Below are positions 36,170 through 48,196 of a stretch of DNA of 64,000 bases, in pieces. Under the pieces are notes generated by a model. It was not told where the DNA came from. It ran no database searches and worked only from the letters and a program-made list of their open reading frames with translations. The DNA lies in assembly GCF_002102175.1 (NCBI RefSeq), contig NZ_LQOX01000077.1, positions 33,229 through 97,228 on the forward strand. Direction: 5' to 3'. Each line of letters starts with the position of its first letter. The first letter of the stretch is position 1. This DNA comes from Mycobacterium gastri. Its GTDB lineage: Bacteria > Actinomycetota > Actinomycetes > Mycobacteriales > Mycobacteriaceae. The position numbers and the translations under genes are program-made.

Positions 36170-36532
36170 GTGCTGTCCGCACGCAACCGCATGAGGCGGT
36201 CAACCGAGTTTGACGCAACCGTCAAGTACGGGATCCGTACCGTACAGCCCGACGTCGTCGTCCATGTCCGTCGGGGTAACCAATCGCAGGACTGCAACGG
36301 TCCGCGGGTGGGATTGATCATCGCTAAATCGGTGGGTACCGCGGTCGAACGCCATCGGGTGGCACGTCGGTTGCGACACGTGGCCCGGCCGTTGTTGGGC
36401 GACCTGCATCCGTGCGACCAGGTGGTGATCCGGGCACTGCCGAGCAGTCGGCACGTCTCGTCGGTATGGCTGCAACAACAGGTGCGACGTGGCTTGCGAC
36501 GCGCGTCCGAATCGGCGGGTAACGGCCGGTGA
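36170..36532 (+). CDS. rnpA: Ribonuclease P protein component
   Basis: This 120-residue basic protein shows the RNase P protein fold: [21 protein letters not shown] at the start, the RNR-like motif region [23 protein letters not shown], and [15 protein letters not shown]. It supports 5' processing of tRNA precursors by the RNase P RNA. The GTG at 36170 fits the M. tuberculosis start. It lies 23 bp after rpmH, and its stop overlaps yidD by GTGA. Confidence 0.94.
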   Translation: MLSARNRMRRSTEFDATVKYGIRTVQPDVVVHVRRGNQSQDCNGPRVGLIIAKSVGTAVERHRVARRLRHVARPLLGDLHPCDQVVIRALPSSRHVSSVWLQQQVRRGLRRASESAGNGR

Positions 36533-36867
36533 CCCAGTTGGCGTGGAGTCCCGCGAGCGTGGCGAAGGCCACCGGGCGTTGGACAGCCCGCGGACTGATT
36601 TTCATGATCAATCTCTACCGGCACATGGTTTCTCCGCTACGGCCGGCCTCCTGTCGCTTCGTCCCAACCTGCAGCCAGTACGCCGTGGCTGCGCTGACCG
36701 AATACGGCCTGATCCGGGGCAGTTGGCTGACGGTAGCCAGGCTCGCTAAGTGCGGACCCTGGCATCGGGGAGGATGGGATCCGATACCAGAGCGCCGGGG
36801 ATGTTCGGACTGCGATGTCCGCGGGGACCTGCCGGCGAAGCAAGGGGAGAGTGAGTCTTTTGTTTGA
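36529..36867 (+). CDS. yidD: Membrane protein insertion efficiency factor YidD
   Basis: This 112-residue protein contains the YidD core [36 protein letters not shown] and [22 protein letters not shown], with the conserved cysteines. It is thought to lie at the inner membrane and assist YidC-dependent insertion. The GTG at 36529 overlaps the rnpA stop. The frame runs past the usual C-terminus and ends inside yidC (36851), an overlap of 17 bp, so YidD and YidC are tightly coupled. Confidence 0.9.
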   Translation: MTQLAWSPASVAKATGRWTARGLIFMINLYRHMVSPLRPASCRFVPTCSQYAVAALTEYGLIRGSWLTVARLAKCGPWHRGGWDPIPERRGCSDCDVRGDLPAKQGESESFV

Positions 36868-37984
36868 TTTCTTCAGCCTCGACTTCGTCTACTACCCGGT
36901 GTCGTGGATCATGTGGATTTGGTACAAGCTGTTCGGGCTGATCTTCGGGCCGTCGAACTTTTTCGCGTGGGCGCTGTCAGTGATGTTCCTGGTGTTCACG
37001 CTGCGTGCCTTGCTCTACAAACCGTTCGTCCGGCAGATCCGTACCACCCGTCAGATGCAAGAACTGCAGCCGCAGATCAAGGCGCTGCAGAAGAAGTACG
37101 GCAAGGATCGCCAGCGTATGGCGATGGAGATGCAGAAGCTGCAACGCGAACACGGGTTCAACCCGATCCTGGGCTGCCTGCCCATGCTGGCGCAGATCCC
37201 GGTGTTCCTGGGCCTGTATCACGTGTTGCGTTCGTTCAACCGGACGACGGGCGGTTTCGGCCAGCCACAGATGTCGGTGGTGGAGAACCGGCTCACCGGC
37301 AATTACGTCTTCACCCCCACCGACGTGGGTCACTTCCTAGACGCCAACCTGTTCGGCGCCCCGATCGGGGCGTCGATGACTCAGCGCGGTGGGTTGGACG
37401 CCTTCGTCGATTTCAGTCGGCCCGCGGTGATTGCGGTTGGTGTTCCGGTGATGATCCTGGCCGGGATCGCGACCTACTTCAATAGCCGGGCATCCATTGC
37501 CCGGCAGAGTCCGGAAGCGGCGGCGAACCCGCAGACGGCGATGATGAACAAGTTGGCGCTCTATGTTTTCCCGCTGGGCGTCGTCGTCGGCGGCCCGTTC
37601 CTTCCGCTGGCGATCATCCTCTATTGGTTTTCGAACAACATCTGGACATTTGGCCAGCAGCATTACGTGTTCGGGATGATCGAAAAAGAAGACGAGGCCA
37701 AGAGGCAGGAAGTGTTGCAGCGCAGGGCGGCCAACGCCCCTGCCCCGGGAGCCAAGCCGAAGCGCCTGCCCAGGACGGCGGCTGCCGGCGGTGACGGGTC
37801 GGTGGCCGATCCGGATGCCGCGGGTGGCGCCAAGAACGCGGGCCCGGCCGGTGAGAGCCCGGAAGGGAAGTCCGAGAAAGCGCCCGGGACACAGGCGGGC
37901 AAGCCGCCTCAGGCCGGCCGGAACAACGCCCCTGCCGGCCGTACACCGCGCCCGGGTGCGCGGCCAAAGAAGCGCAAACGGTAA
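36851..37984 (+). CDS. yidC: Membrane protein insertase YidC
   Basis: This protein of about 377 residues has the five-helix YidC/Oxa1 core. A first helix near [20 protein letters not shown] is followed by [19 protein letters not shown], the coiled cytoplasmic loop [44 protein letters not shown] and the C-terminal pair. A disordered Lys/Pro/Gly-rich tail (about 300-377) ends RPKKRKR. It inserts small membrane proteins, alone or with SecYEG. The GTG at 36851 has AGGGGAG upstream. It is slightly longer than in M. tuberculosis because of the tail. Confidence 0.94.
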   Translation: MSLLFDFFSLDFVYYPVSWIMWIWYKLFGLIFGPSNFFAWALSVMFLVFTLRALLYKPFVRQIRTTRQMQELQPQIKALQKKYGKDRQRMAMEMQKLQREHGFNPILGCLPMLAQIPVFLGLYHVLRSFNRTTGGFGQPQMSVVENRLTGNYVFTPTDVGHFLDANLFGAPIGASMTQRGGLDAFVDFSRPAVIAVGVPVMILAGIATYFNSRASIARQSPEAAANPQTAMMNKLALYVFPLGVVVGGPFLPLAIILYWFSNNIWTFGQQHYVFGMIEKEDEAKRQEVLQRRAANAPAPGAKPKRLPRTAAAGGDGSVADPDAAGGAKNAGPAGESPEGKSEKAPGTQAGKPPQAGRNNAPAGRTPRPGARPKKRKR

Positions 37985-38090
37985 GAGCGCGTCACAGCCT
38001 TTGCGGGACGAGCGGCACGACCGCCCAGAAAGCCTTAGCAGAATGCCGCGAAACATCGCCAACACTGACCCGTGAGTGAGGGAGAAAGAC

Positions 38091-38669
38091 ATGACTGATG
38101 CCGAAACCACCGAACTCGACATAGAGCGCAAGGCGGCGGCGGGGGATGTCCCAGACGTCGGAGAAGACGTGATGCCGGCGGAGGTCGGTGCCGACGAGAC
38201 CGACCTCGAAGAGCGGTTGGTCGCCGAGGGAGAGATCGCCGGGGACTACTTGGAAGAGTTGTTGGATCTTCTGGACTTCGACGGCGATATCGATCTGGAC
38301 GTCGAGGGTAACCGCGCGGTGGTGAGCATCGACGGCAGCGACGACCTGAACAAGTTGGTGGGTCGCGGGGGAGAGGTGCTGGATGCTCTGCAGGAGCTCA
38401 CCCGATTGGCAGTGCATCAGAAGACCGGAGTGCGCAGTCGGTTGATGCTCGACATCGCAAGCTGGCGCCGGCGGCGCCGAGAAGAATTAGCGGCATTGGG
38501 GGAAAAGGTGGCGCGCCGTGTTGCCGAGAGCGGTGAACGTCAGGAGCTCGCGCCGATGACACCGTTCGAACGCAAGATCGTCCACGATGCCGTGGCGGCG
38601 GTGCCCGGTGTGCACAGCGAAAGCGAGGGTATTGAGCCGTCGCGCCGAGTTGTGGTGTTGCGCGACTAA
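38091..38669 (+). CDS. jag: Jag/KhpB-like KH-R3H RNA-binding protein
   Basis: This 192-residue protein has an acidic N-terminal region (1-55), a KH domain (about 60-115: LLDFDGDIDLDVEGNRAVVSI, LVGRGGEVLDALQELTRL) and a C-terminal R3H domain with the R-x3-H motif (PFERKIVHDAV) and a charged helix before it. These proteins bind RNA and in Gram-positives affect elongation and division. M. tuberculosis Rv3920c is the orthologue. The ATG at 38091 follows GGAGAAAG. It lies between yidC and rsmG on one strand. Confidence 0.9.
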   Translation: MTDAETTELDIERKAAAGDVPDVGEDVMPAEVGADETDLEERLVAEGEIAGDYLEELLDLLDFDGDIDLDVEGNRAVVSIDGSDDLNKLVGRGGEVLDALQELTRLAVHQKTGVRSRLMLDIASWRRRRREELAALGEKVARRVAESGERQELAPMTPFERKIVHDAVAAVPGVHSESEGIEPSRRVVVLRD

Positions 38670-38712
38670 CCCGTTATCCGACCGCTATCTCGGCGCGACC
38701 TGGTGTCGGTGA

Positions 38713-40693
<1,981 letters not shown>

Positions 40694-40697
<4 letters not shown>

Positions 40698-41674
40698 CAC
40701 AGCCGTCACGCCGGAAAGGCGGCCTTGGGCGGGGACTGGCTTCACTGATTCCCACCGGTCCTGCCGACGGTGAGGCGGGGCCGTCGTTCGGCCCACGGAT
40801 GGGGTCGGCGACCGCCGACGTCGTGATCGGCGGGCCCACGCTCGACGCCAGCCCGATGGGTGCGGTGTACCGCGAAATAGACCCGTCGGACATCGAGGCG
40901 AATCCTCGGCAACCGCGCCAGGTTTTCGACCAAGAGGCGCTGCAGGAATTGGTGCACTCGATCCGCGAGTTCGGGCTCTTGCAGCCGATTGTCGTGCGGG
41001 CGATCGAGGCAACACCGAGCGGTGCGCGCTACCAAATCGTGATGGGCGAGCGACGTTGGCGCGCTGCCCAAGAGGCCGGCCTGCCCACGATTCCCGCTAT
41101 CGTGCGCGAAACCGGTGACGACAGTCTGCTACGCGACGCCCTGTTGGAAAACATCCATCGGGTCCAGTTGAACCCGCTGGAGGAGGCGGCCGCCTACCAA
41201 CAGCTACTCGATGAATTCGGCGTCACCCACGATGAACTGGCCGCACGCATCGGCCGGTCGCGCCCGTTGATCACCAACATGATCCGGTTGCTCAAACTCC
41301 CGATCCCCGTTCAGCGCCGGGTAGCCGCAGGGGTGCTGTCGGCTGGTCATGCGCGCGCGCTGCTGTCGCTGGAGGCCGGGCCGGAGGCACAGGAGGAACT
41401 GGCGAGCCGGATCGTTGCTGAGGGCCTGTCGGTGCGAGCCACCGAGGAGGCCGTCACCCTGGCCAACCGAGCCGGTGCCAGCACACCGACCCCGCCGCGG
41501 CGCAAACCGATCCAAATGCCCGGACTTCAAGACGTTGCCGAGCGACTGTCGACCGCCTTCGACACCCGGGTCACGGTCAGCCTTGGCAAGCGCAAGGGCA
41601 AGATCGTGGTGGAGTTCGGCTCGGTGGACGATTTGCAGCGGATCATCGGCTTGATGACCGATACCAAGGTGTGA
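40694..41674 (+). CDS. parB: Chromosome partitioning CTPase ParB
   Basis: This 326-residue protein has an N-terminal ParA-interacting peptide ([12 protein letters not shown]) and a CTP-binding ParB/Srx domain with the GERRWRAAQ motif (118-126) and [15 protein letters not shown] (151-165). A helix-turn-helix parS-binding domain (about 178-235) and a dimerisation tail (about 280-326) follow. It loads at parS as a CTP-dependent sliding clamp and drives origin segregation with ParA and condensin loading. The ATG at 40694 overlaps the parA stop. Nothing is missing compared with the family. Confidence 0.96.
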
Positions 41675-42030
41675 GCGGTAACAGCGGGTAATTACGTCAC
41701 TGTGACACTGACGCGGTTCCGGAATAGGGAGGCAGTGCTCGTTGCGGTGTACTTCGATGCAGACCCTATGCGCGCCAAGGGTTTTCGTGACGCCGCCGAT
41801 ACACTGTGATCAGCGGAGCCAGTCATGACGCGGCAGCGGCCGGTGGCGGCCCGGGTGGCCAACCGATACTGGCCCAACCGCGACCAACTCTCCTATCCTG
41901 GAGAGGTTGCTGGTGCACATCAGCCGGGGGAGATCGGGGCTGTGGGCGTGGCCGTGCGACAACGCGGACCGAAGGGCCCGCAGAGGAGCGGGGCTGACGG
42001 TTGCAGTACCGCACGGAGGCCAGGAGACTA
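41675..42030. other. Spacer between parB and the GNAT gene
   Basis: About 356 bp with no convincing coding frame. It contains a short inverted repeat GTCACTGTGAC near 41696 and a GGAG-rich leader before the GNAT start. I see no RNA gene or repeat array here. Confidence 0.5.
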
Positions 42031-42891
42031 GTGTCTGCTCGTATTACAGCGCTGCGGCTCGAAGCCTTCGAGCAGCTTCCCAAGCACGCGCGCCGGTGCG
42101 TCTTCTGGGAAGTGGACCCCGCGACCCTGGGCAACGATCACCACCTTGCCGACCCCGAATTCGAAAAAGAGGCCTGGCTGTCAATGGTGATGTTGGAGTG
42201 GGGTTCGTGCGGTCAGGTGGCGACGGCCATCCCGGATGAACGCAGTGACGCCGAACCGCCCTGTTTGGGGTATGTGTTCTACGCTCCGCCCCGAGCGGTA
42301 CCGCGGGCCCGTCGGTTCCCGACGGCCCCGGTGTCTGCCGATGCGGTGCTGTTGACGTCGATGGGTATCGAACGCGGACAAGCCCCCGATGATTTGCCGC
42401 ACAGCCTGATCGCTGGGGTGGTCGACGAACTGGTCCGACGCGGGGTACGCGCGCTGGAGGCTTTCGGCCGCACTGCGGAGGTGGCCGACTTACAGGATCC
42501 TGGATCGGTCGATCCCGAGGTGCGCCCGGTGCTCGAGGCCGTCGGTGACTGCTCCGTCGACCACTGCGTCATCGATGCAGACTTCTTGACCGACATGGGT
42601 TTTGTGGTGGTGGCCCCGCACAGGTACTTCCCGCGGTTGCGGCTCGAACTTGACAAAGGCTTTGGGTGGAAGGCCGAGGTAGAGGCGGCTTTGGAGCGAT
42701 TGCTGGAAAATGCGCAGCTGCAACAACCCGTGGGGGCGGCTACTGCGGCCAGTTCCAGGGCCAGTTCCAGGGCCAGTCAAGGCCAGCAATGCCCTCTGAC
42801 GGCTCGGAAAACGATGTGCCCTGGGAACTTCAAGAATTCAGGAACCGCCGAGCCGGCTGGCCCGCTCCACCGACAGCTCGTGGGCCAATAA
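42031..42891 (+). CDS. GNAT-like acetyltransferase, Rv3916c orthologue
   Basis: This 286-residue protein has the recognisable core AFEQLPKHARRCVFWEVDP, DPEFEKEAWLSMVMLEWGSCGQVA and VDHCVIDADFLTDMGFVVVAPHRYFPRLRLELD, as in M. tuberculosis Rv3916c (a predicted GNAT protein, acceptor unknown). The GTG at 42031 has AGGAG upstream and matches the family start. After residue 240 the tail differs from the M. tuberculosis protein. It contains a short SSRASSRASQG repeat and extends into the convergent cwlM by 54 bp. It is the only gene between parB and cwlM. Confidence 0.85.
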   Translation: MSARITALRLEAFEQLPKHARRCVFWEVDPATLGNDHHLADPEFEKEAWLSMVMLEWGSCGQVATAIPDERSDAEPPCLGYVFYAPPRAVPRARRFPTAPVSADAVLLTSMGIERGQAPDDLPHSLIAGVVDELVRRGVRALEAFGRTAEVADLQDPGSVDPEVRPVLEAVGDCSVDHCVIDADFLTDMGFVVVAPHRYFPRLRLELDKGFGWKAEVEAALERLLENAQLQQPVGAATAASSRASSRASQGQQCPLTARKTMCPGNFKNSGTAEPAGPLHRQLVGQ

Positions 42892-44058
42892 CTCGGCGAA
42901 AGTAAAAGTGCCTGTGGGCCGGTCGTTTTTGCCCAACAAGTAGAGGCGCTTGACGGCGGCAAGAATACCTTCGGCAATGGCGTCGCGGGTCTGTGTTGAG
43001 ACCAGCATCTGTCGGTCATGGGGGTTGGTGATGTAGCCGATGTCGACTTGAACGGTCGGCATCCGAGTCAGCCGCAACAGATCCCATGTCCGGCCATGGG
43101 TACGGCAATCCCGTAAACCAGTGCGCGCCACTACTTCTCGCTGAATGAAGTCAGCCAGATTGCGACCGATGGTGGAGACCGACCCGTGCGAGTTGCCGAA
43201 GTGGAACGAGGCGACGCCGTTAGCCGAAGGGCTGGCTTGGGTTTCGCAGCGCAGGCTGATCATCAGGTCTGCGCCAACCGCATTGGCGGTGGCGGCGCGT
43301 TCGGCATCTGACGGGCTGCGGTTGGCTGGTCGGGACAGAAAGGTCTCCATGCCGATGGCCGACATTCGTCCTTCGAGGCGACTCGCCAAGTCCCACAAGA
43401 CGTCTGCCTCGCTGATCGGCCCGGCTGGGCCCTGGGTGATCAGGCCGTGATCGGCGCCGCCGCGGCCGGGATCGACGATGATGCGCTTGCCGGACAACTT
43501 GGGACCCGAACGACGGACCAGCTCCTCTTCCCGAATCGCGTGCGGCGAGCCGCCGCTGACCCGCGAACTGAGAAAGTACAAGGACCGCAACGTTTCCGGG
43601 CCGCAGATACCGTCGGCGGCGAGCCCGTACTCACGCTGGTACGACATCAGCGCATTGTGGGTCTGCAACCCGAAATATCCGTCGACCAGCCCCGTGTAGA
43701 ACCCGAGATCTTGTAGTCGAGCCTGTAGTGTCGCGACATCGTCGCCGTATAGGGGCGCGCCGAATTGGTGATAGAGCGTGCGGGCGCCGAGCCGATAGGA
43801 AGCCTCCTTCAGCGCCCGATAGGTGGCCTCGCCGACGATTCCGTCAACAAGCAGTCCACGATGCTGCTGGAAAGCCCGTACCGCTTGGTCGAGTTCGGTG
43901 TCGAAGACCTCGAGCGCGACGTGGCGGCCCGTGGTCAGATCTTCGTCGGGATTATCCAGCATCCCCAGCGCGGCCAGCGCAGCGCGGATCTCGGTGACAG
44001 CGGCGCTACGGTCACCACAGCGCAGCGCGTCGCCGTCTTCGCGGCGCGGACTCGGCAT
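42838..44058 (-). CDS. cwlM: CwlM, catalytically inactive amidase-like regulator
   Basis: This 406-residue protein has the same length as M. tuberculosis CwlM. Two peptidoglycan-binding repeats (about 30-170) and an Amidase_3 domain follow. The amidase metal site is altered: DPGRGG replaces DPGHGG, so the first zinc ligand histidine is an arginine, in line with CwlM being a non-enzymatic regulator. In M. tuberculosis PknB phosphorylates CwlM, which then activates MurA at the start of peptidoglycan precursor synthesis. pknB is in this window at 14785. The ATG at 44058 gives MPSPRREDGDALRCG. Convergent with the GNAT gene. Confidence 0.93.
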   Translation of the reverse strand: MPSPRREDGDALRCGDRSAAVTEIRAALAALGMLDNPDEDLTTGRHVALEVFDTELDQAVRAFQQHRGLLVDGIVGEATYRALKEASYRLGARTLYHQFGAPLYGDDVATLQARLQDLGFYTGLVDGYFGLQTHNALMSYQREYGLAADGICGPETLRSLYFLSSRVSGGSPHAIREEELVRRSGPKLSGKRIIVDPGRGGADHGLITQGPAGPISEADVLWDLASRLEGRMSAIGMETFLSRPANRSPSDAERAATANAVGADLMISLRCETQASPSANGVASFHFGNSHGSVSTIGRNLADFIQREVVARTGLRDCRTHGRTWDLLRLTRMPTVQVDIGYITNPHDRQMLVSTQTRDAIAEGILAAVKRLYLLGKNDRPTGTFTFAELLAHELSVERASRLGGS

Positions 44059-44373
44059 ACCAAAGGCCCTCCAGGACTCACTGATCTCGCTGACAAATGC
44101 AACACAGCTAGCCGCCATTGTCGCAGACGCTTCCCAATTTCGGGAAAACCCCAGGCCGATCTGGGGCCCGACGCGTCGTCCAGGTGGCGGTTAGTCGCAG
44201 CACCGCAACTGTTGCGACGATGACCGGCGCGGCGGCATTGTGACCTGTGACGGCTTTTCGCAACTAAACCTGGGCGGATTGGGTAATTGCGCGATGCTCT
44301 TTGCTGCGCGAGCGCGCGGCGGCTTTCGATGGCCAGCAGGCACGGGGCGATGGTGGTGACCGGCTTAGCGAAT

Positions 44374-44726
44374 TCATCGGCGAGTTTGTCGACTTGACGG
44401 GTCAGCGCCTATATGCCTGCTGAATTTCGAACGGTTTTCCAAAATCAAGTCGAATCCGTCTTGAAGGTCTTGCCCCCGGGCCAAACATGTTGGAGTGGCA
44501 GGTCCCCGATAGTCGGTCCACCCGGTTCTAGAGCCAGGTTGTTGTTGATATCGGTTCGAGTTGATCGCGCAGGACACCACCGGCGTATGCGTGTGGGTGC
44601 ATCGGGCAGCGTACTCGGCAGGGGTCAGATAGCCCAGCGCCGAGTGCCGATGTCGACGATTGTGTTCATGCTTGAAGTCGCCGATCACCACCTGGGCTTC
44701 GAGCAGGTTGGTCCAATGGTCTAGCT
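44374..44726 (-). mobile_element. IS3-family transposase C-terminal remnant
   Basis: The reverse strand from 44722 encodes DHWTNLLEAQVVIGDFKHEHN, then RRHRHSALGYLTPAEYAARC. This is the end of the integrase domain of an IS3-type OrfB, with the R-H-S-A-L-G-Y/TPAE(Y/F) motif. A TAG precedes the homology at about 44727, and the catalytic D-D-E segments are absent, so only the last part survives. It is followed by an open tail of about 55 codons without recognised identity. I see no clear terminal inverted repeats or target duplication. It sits between cwlM and trxC, which are adjacent in M. tuberculosis. Confidence 0.72.
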
Positions 44727-45276
44727 AGGCTAGGCGCCCGAGCGCCTGTTCCAGGCGAATCCCGTCGACAGATAACAAGATTCGAGTATCGCAAAGCGAA
44801 GGTGACTGAAGAGCGGTGCCGTGCTGAACGACTGGAAAGAAGGACGCTGACACGCTCGGCGTTGGTGCAAGTCGGTCGCGGTGTTCGGCGGTGCGGATAC
44901 GGATCATTCCGGTGTGTGCCGACGGCCTACGAAAGTGGCTGCACGGGAGCAGAGTTCGCGTCAGACAGGGAATCTGAACCGCAGAACGGCGACGCTTCGG
45001 TCGCGGGCGTTTATGGCTGCTGGCGGGAGCGGGATGCGCAAAGTCGACCGTTCGGGCGGATCCGGAAAGCGCTCTGTCCAACCAGATTTCACCGGAGGGA
45101 TGGTCACGGGTGCTCCCACGCATCCTCGCGTAGCAGAGGGCGCCACCGGCCGCTCCCGGACCCGAACTGCGTGAGCACCGAACCGCCGCATTCCGAGTCC
45201 CGGCCGCCGCGACTGTGTGCAAGCGGCATCGCCGCTACACCCCCGACGGGCCGTGAATCGGGTATCGGCCGAGCTG
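44727..45276. other. Decayed spacer upstream of trxC
   Basis: About 550 bp between the transposase remnant and the trxC stop. Several frames are open on both strands, but none has family similarity or a good ribosome site. It is likely debris from the insertion event. No RNA gene is recognised. Confidence 0.5.
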
Positions 45277-45630
45277 CTAGCCGACGTTCGGTACCACGTC
45301 GGAGATCTCGCGCAGCAATGCCGCTTTCCCTTTGGCCCCGACGATTCGTTTCACCGGCTGGCCGTCCTTGAACAGGATCATCGTGGGAATCGAGATGACC
45401 TGAAAGTCGCGCGCGGTTTGCGGGTTAGCGTCCACGTCGAGCTTGGCCACCGTGAGGCTGCCCGAACGTTCGGCGGCGATCTCTTCGAGCACCGGCGCCA
45501 CCATCTTGCACGGGCCGCACCAGGTAGCCCAAAAGTCAACCAGCACAGGCGTATTACTGGACAGCACGGTGGTGGAAAAGGATGCGTCGGAAACTTCGAT
45601 TGTGGCGCCGGACTTCTCGGAATCGGTCAT
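45277..45630 (-). CDS. trxC: Thioredoxin TrxC
   Basis: This 117-residue thioredoxin has the redox pair C38/C41 in [15 protein letters not shown] and the cis-proline segment [16 protein letters not shown]. It reduces protein disulphides and is recycled by TrxB2. The ATG at 45630 overlaps the trxB2 stop (ATGA) and gives [13 protein letters not shown], as in M. tuberculosis; longer upstream readings are rejected. It works in the cytosol and forms a two-gene operon with trxB2. Confidence 0.95.
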   Translation of the reverse strand: MTDSEKSGATIEVSDASFSTTVLSSNTPVLVDFWATWCGPCKMVAPVLEEIAAERSGSLTVAKLDVDANPQTARDFQVISIPTMILFKDGQPVKRIVGAKGKAALLREISDVVPNVG

Positions 45631-46625
45631 TGTTGTGCTCCAATCAGCGTGTCGGTACTGTCGGCGTGCCCCGTTGCTTCGCGTTCGGCCAGCCAGCGTT
45701 CGGCGTCGATGGCAGCGGCACAACCGCTGCCGGCCGCGGTGACCGCCTGCCGGTAGGTGCGGTCGACCAAGTCTCCGGCGGCGAATACCCCGTCCAGCGA
45801 AGTGCTTGTGGTGCCGCCTTTGACCAGCACGTAGCCGTCTGGATCCAGATCGACGGCATCGCGCACCAGGCCGGATCGCGGCTCGTGTCCGATCGCGACA
45901 AAGACGCCGGTTACCGGCAGCGCGGTTTCTTCACCGGTGGCGGTGTCGCGCAACCGCAATCCGGTGACGGTCGCGTCCCCGTCCACGGCGAGCACCACCC
46001 TGTTGGTCAGGATGTCGATCTTGTCGTTTGCCTGGGCACGGTTGAGCATGATTTTGGAGGCCCGGAACTCGTCGCGGCGGTGCACCAGCGTGACACTACG
46101 GGCAAACCGCGTCAGGAAGGTGGCCTCCTCCATGGCCGAGTCTCCGCCGCCGATGACGGCGATGTCCTGGTCACGGAAGAAGAATCCGTCACAGGTGGCA
46201 CACGAACTCACTCCGCGCCCGAGCAGCTCCTGCTCGCCGGGCACGTGCAGGTAGCGCGCCGCCGCACCCATCGCCAGGATCACGGCCCGAGCGCGGTAGG
46301 TTTCGCCCTCGGCGGTGACGACGGACTTGATCGGTGCGTCCAGCGATACCGACTCCACGTCCTCCATGCGCAGATCCGCACCGAACCGCAGCGCCTGTTC
46401 CCGCATCTGGTCCATCAACTCGGGACCGGTGATGCCGTCGCGGAAACCCGGGTAGTTCTCCACCTCGGTGGTGGTCATCAGTGCGCCGCCGAATGAGGTG
46501 CCTTCGAACACCAGCGGAGCCAACTGCGCCCGGGCGGTGTAGAGAGCGGCGGTGTACCCGGCAGGACCGCTGCCGATGATGATCACGTCGTGGATGGTGT
46601 CTTGAGTGGCGGAGGCGGCGGTCAT
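45627..46625 (-). CDS. trxB2: Thioredoxin reductase TrxB2
   Basis: This 332-residue flavoenzyme has an N-terminal FAD motif GSGPAG (18-23), an NADPH domain [10 protein letters not shown] and the active-site disulphide C142-A-T-C145 ([10 protein letters not shown]). It transfers electrons from NADPH to thioredoxin TrxC. It is full-length with no disruption. The ATG at 46625 lies 100 bp after the rsmA gene. It corresponds to M. tuberculosis Rv3913. Confidence 0.95.
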   Translation of the reverse strand: MTAASATQDTIHDVIIIGSGPAGYTAALYTARAQLAPLVFEGTSFGGALMTTTEVENYPGFRDGITGPELMDQMREQALRFGADLRMEDVESVSLDAPIKSVVTAEGETYRARAVILAMGAAARYLHVPGEQELLGRGVSSCATCDGFFFRDQDIAVIGGGDSAMEEATFLTRFARSVTLVHRRDEFRASKIMLNRAQANDKIDILTNRVVLAVDGDATVTGLRLRDTATGEETALPVTGVFVAIGHEPRSGLVRDAVDLDPDGYVLVKGGTTSTSLDGVFAAGDLVDRTYRQAVTAAGSGCAAAIDAERWLAEREATGHADSTDTLIGAQQ

Positions 46626-46724
46626 GCGGGCCTTTCGGGTGCGGAAAGCTGGACTCGGACTTTTATGAACGCCAGCGTAGGCACTGGTGTTCCCTTCCGC
46701 GCGCTGGACCAGGTCGGGATGCCG

Positions 46725-47486
46725 CTACGAGCCGGTGGCTCGGGCAACTGTGGTGCTGGCCAACAGGCCGGTGTCGGCGGCGCTGCAGTTGAGGGCCACC
46801 GCGTAGACCGCCACCGTATCGGGGCCGTCGCCGGGGACCACCAACAGCACCCCGGGGCGGGAGTTGATGCCGATCGGCTGTGCGCCCAGGATCTGTGCGG
46901 ACGCCGGGTAGCCCAGCCCGTTCAGGCAGGACGCGCGCCGTGACGGGTCGGCGAGGGCGGCGTCGGCCGGGCCGTAGTCGGGTGTGCGTTGCAGCAGTTC
47001 CAGGATCTGTTCGTGCGACAGCGGAATCACCGGTGGCGGCGTCGAGACGGTGATGTGCATCGCCGTGGTGGGCGTGCTAGGCGCCGGTGCGGGCGCAGTG
47101 ACCAGTGCGGCGGTACCGACGCCGATCGCTGCCACGGCGGCACAGAGCCCGGCTATCCCGGCAAGGATTTTCGCCGGGCGGATGCGCGGTCGGGCTGCGT
47201 GAGTGGCGGGCGACTCACTGGAAGCCGCGGACCGCAACGTCCGGGAAATTTTGGCGGTGACGTCGGTGGGAGGATCCGGCGCGGCCGCCGGATCAGCTCC
47301 GGCGGCCGCGAGGTCGCGGCGCACCTGCTGCAGGGCACGCAGGATTGCCGCTGCCTGCGGGTCGGTGCGGACTCGTCGGCGGATGCCAGCGGCCGCTTCG
47401 TCGTCGAGCAGGCCTGCCTGCAGCTCGGCGAGGAGCTCGACGGTCAGCGGCGGGTTCGCGTCGGCGTCGTGTCCGGTTTCATTCAT
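46725..47486 (-). CDS. rsmA: Anti-sigma-M factor RsmA
   Basis: This 253-residue membrane protein has a cytoplasmic anti-sigma region (about 1-105, ELLAELQAGLLDDEAAAGIRRRV), a single helix (ILAGIAGLCAAVAAIGVGTAALV, about 107-129) and an extracytoplasmic domain ending VVARATGS-like. It is encoded just downstream of sigM on the same strand and matches M. tuberculosis Rv3912, which binds and holds SigM inactive. The ATG at 47486 lies 80 bp after the sigM stop. Signals that trigger release are unknown. Confidence 0.88.
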   Translation of the reverse strand: MNETGHDADANPPLTVELLAELQAGLLDDEAAAGIRRRVRTDPQAAAILRALQQVRRDLAAAGADPAAAPDPPTDVTAKISRTLRSAASSESPATHAARPRIRPAKILAGIAGLCAAVAAIGVGTAALVTAPAPAPSTPTTAMHITVSTPPPVIPLSHEQILELLQRTPDYGPADAALADPSRRASCLNGLGYPASAQILGAQPIGINSRPGVLLVVPGDGPDTVAVYAVALNCSAADTGLLASTTVARATGS

Positions 47487-47566
47487 CCGGCCCAGTGTCC
47501 TTCATGCCCAGTTCGATGACCAGGGACCGGACGGCCCAGAAACGCGCGGGTCCCTGCTAACCGGTG

Positions 47567-48133
47567 CTAACCGATGTCCAGGGCGCGAGTTCCGGTGTCG
47601 AGGTAGCCCAGCAGCCGCGCCAGCCGTGCCCGCCCGCGGGCGCAGCGGCTCTTGACGGTGCCCTCGGCCACGCCCAGCATGCGCGCCGTGTCGGCGATCG
47701 AATACCCCTGCATGTCGACCGCGATCACTGCGGCCCGTTGCTCGACCGGAAGCTGCAGCAGCGCTCGCTGCACCAAGATCTCGGTCTCGACTCGGGCCGT
47801 TGCATCCGGAACCGAATGCACGTCGTCGAGCGGGGCGGTCGGCCGGGCCCTGGCCTGGCGCAGCCGGTCCAGGCAGGCATTGACCACGATGCGGTGCAGC
47901 CAGCTGCAGACCGCTGCGTCATACCGAAAGGAGGCCGCGCAGCGGTGCGCCGAGATCATCGCGTCTTGCAGTGCGTCCTCGGCGTCTTCGGGGGTGCGGC
48001 TGGTGAGCCGGGCCAACCGGTACAGGTGGCGCTGATGGCGGCGGAACAACTGCTCGAAGGCATGGTGCTCGCCGGCGACGTGAGCGGCCAACAGTTCGGC
48101 GTCACTGCGTTCCCGCCTGCCCCCAAAACCCAC
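47567..48133 (-). CDS. sigM: ECF sigma factor SigM
   Basis: This 188-residue ECF sigma factor has region 2 (LLAAHVAGEHHAFEQLFRRHQRHLYRLARL, then DAEDALQDAMISAHRCAASF) and region 4 with the helix-turn-helix GYSIADTARMLGVAEGTVKSRCARGRARL. Regions 1.1 and 3 are absent, as expected for this class. In M. tuberculosis SigM controls Esx genes and cell-surface lipid genes and is held by RsmA, encoded next. The start is the GTG at 48133. It lies 63 bp downstream of murJ. Confidence 0.92.
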   Translation of the reverse strand: MGFGGRRERSDAELLAAHVAGEHHAFEQLFRRHQRHLYRLARLTSRTPEDAEDALQDAMISAHRCAASFRYDAAVCSWLHRIVVNACLDRLRQARARPTAPLDDVHSVPDATARVETEILVQRALLQLPVEQRAAVIAVDMQGYSIADTARMLGVAEGTVKSRCARGRARLARLLGYLDTGTRALDIG

Positions 48134-48196
48134 GGCCGGACAGTAACCAATCGGTAGCCGCAGGGCACTTCACTCGTTTGCGGCGCTGTGCGGAAA

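Noticed and set aside
35617..36624. Minus-strand frame of 335 codons across rpmH and rnpA
   Set aside because: rpmH and rnpA are certain on the plus strand, and the antisense frame has no family signature.
41696..41710. Short inverted repeat GTCACTGTGAC after parB, as a terminator
   Set aside because: Only five pairs and no T tract, which is too weak to call.
44725..45222. Minus-strand frame of 165 codons upstream of trxC
   Set aside because: Low-complexity composition, with no start signal or family. It is more likely debris from the insertion next to it.
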